NCBI RefSeq assembly: GCF_007993815.1
Contig: NZ_VJWE01000018.1
Location: 186,001-250,000 of the forward strand
Reading direction: 5' to 3'
Length of the DNA: 64,000 nucleotides
Source: Acidovorax delafieldii
GTDB lineage: Bacteria > Pseudomonadota > Gammaproteobacteria > Burkholderiales > Burkholderiaceae_C
The position numbers and the translations under genes were made by a program. Below are positions 62,350-64,000 of the stretch, in pieces (the first letter of the stretch is position 1; every line of letters starts with the position of its first letter). The notes below the pieces were generated by a model. The model worked only from the letters and a program-made list of their open reading frames with translations, searched no databases and was not told where the DNA came from.

Positions 62350-64000
62350 ATGAACGCGGTGCTCAATTCACCTTCTGCAACGCAGCCCCGCCCGGGTGAC
62401 CTATCTCCGGCAGGCAATCTATCGGCAGCCGCTGCGGCCGCCAATGCGGCTGCGGCCAGCTTCGCAGCACTGACCGATAGCCTGGACTACCTGGACGCCG
62501 TCAGCATCGAGCAGGTGCGCCAGGCGTACCGTTTTGCCGACGAAGCCCACCTGGGGCAGCTGCGCAACAGCGGTGAGCCCTACATCACCCATCCTATTGC
62601 AGTGGCTGCGCAGTGCGCGGCTTGGAAGCTCGATGCCCAGGCGCTGATGGCCGCGCTGCTGCACGACGCCATGGAAGACTGCGGCGTGACCAAGGCCGAC
62701 CTGATCGACCGGTTTGGCGCCCCGGTGGCCGAACTGGTGGATGGCCTTACCAAACTGGACAAACTGCAGTTCAACACTCGCGAAGAAAATCAGGCCGAGT
62801 CGTTTCGCAAAATGCTGCTGGCCATGGCGCGTGATGTACGCGTCATCCTCATCAAGCTGGCCGACCGAACGCACAACATGCGCACGCTGTCGGACATGCC
62901 GCGCAGCAAATGGGGCCGCATCTCGTCCGAGACGCTGGAAATTTACGCGCCCATTGCTCACCGCCTGGGCCTGAATCAGACCTATCGTGAGCTGCAGGAC
63001 CTGGCCTTCCGACACCTGCACCCCTGGCGCTATGCCACACTGGCCAAGGCCGTCAACAAATCCCGCAACCGCCGGCGCGATCTGGTTCAGAAGGTGCAGG
63101 CCGAAGTGGATGCCGCCTTCTCCAAGATCGGCATGAAGGTGCGCCTGGCAGGCCGCGAGAAAACGCTGTATGCCATCTATCAAAAGATGGACCTCAAGCA
63201 CCTGAGCTTTGCCCAGGTGACGGACATCTACGGCTTTCGAGTCATCGTGCCGACTGTGACCGATTGCTACACCGCCTTGGGTGTACTGCACCAGATGTAC
63301 AAGCCGGTACCTGGAAAGTTCAAGGACCATATTGCCATTGCCAAACTCAACGGCTATCAGTCTCTGCACACCACCCTGGTGGGCCCCTCGGGCGTGAACA
63401 TCGAGTTCCAGATGCGCACCGATGAGATGCACGTGATTGCCGAAGCCGGCGTGGCAGCACACTGGCTGTACAAGGCCCAGGACGGGGAAGGTACGGCAGC
63501 CGAGCGCCTTGGCACCAAGTGGCTGCAGTCCTTGCTGGACATACAGAACGAAACACGGGATGCGGCGGAGTTCTGGGATCACGTCAAGGTGGACCTGTTT
63601 CCCGATGCGGTCTACGTCTTCACACCCAAAAGCCAGATCATGGCGTTGCCGCGCGGCGCCACGGTGGTGGACTTTGCCTATGCCATTCACAGCAATGTGG
63701 GTGACCGGACGACCGCCGCCAAGATCAATAACGAGCAGGTTCCGCTGCGCACCGAACTCAAGAACGGGGATGTGGTGGAGATCATCACCGACCCCGTTTC
63801 CACACCCAACCCAGCGTGGCTTGGTTTTGTGCGCACGGGCCGGGCACGGTCCAAGATCCGCCATTACCTCAAAACCTTGGCCCAAACCGAGTCCGAAGGG
63901 CTGGGTGAAAAACTGTTGACCCAAGCCATCCGAGCGGAAGGCCTCGAACAACTGCCCCCCGTCAGCGCTGAGACCCAACCGCTGTGGGACAAGCTGCTGC
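62350..64000 (+). CDS. spoT: Bifunctional (p)ppGpp synthetase/hydrolase SpoT (partial, 3' end outside)
   Basis: The first 550 codons are present and the frame is open to the window edge. After an Ala-rich N-terminus the HD hydrolase domain shows GEPYITHPIAVAAQ, LLHDAMEDCGVTKADLIDRF and LIKLADRTHNMRTL. The synthetase domain has REKTLYAIYQKMDLK, TDIYGFRVIVPTVTDCY and FKDHIAIAKLNGYQSLHTTL. A TGS domain (VFTPKSQIMALPRGATVVDF) follows. The intact HD motif (HDxxED) argues for a bifunctional Rel/SpoT enzyme. The C-terminal ACT/zinc-finger region would lie beyond 64000. Confidence 0.95.
   Translation, partial: MNAVLNSPSATQPRPGDLSPAGNLSAAAAAANAAAASFAALTDSLDYLDAVSIEQVRQAYRFADEAHLGQLRNSGEPYITHPIAVAAQCAAWKLDAQALMAALLHDAMEDCGVTKADLIDRFGAPVAELVDGLTKLDKLQFNTREENQAESFRKMLLAMARDVRVILIKLADRTHNMRTLSDMPRSKWGRISSETLEIYAPIAHRLGLNQTYRELQDLAFRHLHPWRYATLAKAVNKSRNRRRDLVQKVQAEVDAAFSKIGMKVRLAGREKTLYAIYQKMDLKHLSFAQVTDIYGFRVIVPTVTDCYTALGVLHQMYKPVPGKFKDHIAIAKLNGYQSLHTTLVGPSGVNIEFQMRTDEMHVIAEAGVAAHWLYKAQDGEGTAAERLGTKWLQSLLDIQNETRDAAEFWDHVKVDLFPDAVYVFTPKSQIMALPRGATVVDFAYAIHSNVGDRTTAAKINNEQVPLRTELKNGDVVEIITDPVSTPNPAWLGFVRTGRARSKIRHYLKTLAQTESEGLGEKLLTQAIRAEGLEQLPPVSAETQPLWDKLL

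Overview
The window is high-GC, densely coded proteobacterial DNA. It looks like a Betaproteobacterium of the family Comamonadaceae, most like Acidovorax. The reasons are the urea ABC transporter plus urease set, a Bug-type (tripartite tricarboxylate transporter) binding protein beside a Gram-negative porin, the rpoZ-spoT and rph-rdgB-hemW blocks, and many copies of two short intergenic repeat families that I associate with Comamonadaceae. The family assignment is inference from gene content, not from a search.

Layout. 1-7967 (+): a catabolic operon, cut at the left edge, with the end of a PDR/VanB-type ferredoxin reductase, a flavodoxin-fold oxidoreductase, a cytosine-deaminase-like amidohydrolase, RidA, a creatininase-like amidohydrolase, a THI5/NMT1-type ABC importer and an FAD-linked oxidase. 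It probably imports and breaks down a small nitrogen heterocycle. 8060-9569: an isolated ureD, then two small orphan genes in less GC-rich DNA. 9718-16378: alaC, a haloacid dehalogenase, an adenylate cyclase-PilZ fusion beside a CpdA-like phosphodiesterase, and a lipid kinase divergent from a PAP2 phosphatase. 16401-21440: porin, Bug binding protein and CocE/NonD hydrolase (-) with a divergent LysR regulator. 21560-27357 (-): urtABCDE. 27775-37399: MFS exporter, darcynin, SDR, Crp-type regulator, isoquinoline-1-oxidoreductase-like molybdenum hydroxylase (iorB, iorA), a diguanylate cyclase, a DUF917 protein, a DUF3334 protein and a Rho_N-like small protein. 37424-40679 (-): the Mg2+ ATPase MgtA preceded by small leader ORFs. 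41078-45786 (-): a response regulator and a 1212-residue permease/histidine-kinase/receiver fusion. 46012-51779 (+): ureA-ureJ-ureB-ureC-GNAT-ureE-ureF-ureG, then tRNA-Ser(UGA). 52103-55527: small membrane and hypothetical proteins, a second diguanylate cyclase behind an FNR-type site, and an I78-family lipoprotein. 55609-64000: housekeeping genes (hemW, rdgB, rph, PP2C phosphatase and Ser/Thr kinase on -, then yicC, gmk, rpoZ and a truncated spoT on +).

How the genes work together. UrtABCDE would import urea and urease would hydrolyse it, with UreD, E, F and G loading nickel and UreJ importing it. The set is split: urt and ureD lie far from ureABCEFG. The permease-kinase fusion diverges from ureA and is a candidate regulator of nitrogen-source use. 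Second-messenger genes are frequent (two diguanylate cyclases, one cyclase-PilZ fusion, one CpdA-like enzyme, SpoT).

The most notable observation is the leader of mgtA. A 33-codon ORF with a perfect Shine-Dalgarno sequence starts Met-Asp-Pro-Asp-Pro and soon has Arg-Arg-Arg, like the enterobacterial MgtL leader peptide. It is followed at once by a hairpin and by a second short ORF that ends 10 nt before mgtA. This suggests Mg2+-dependent translational control of mgtA in a betaproteobacterium.
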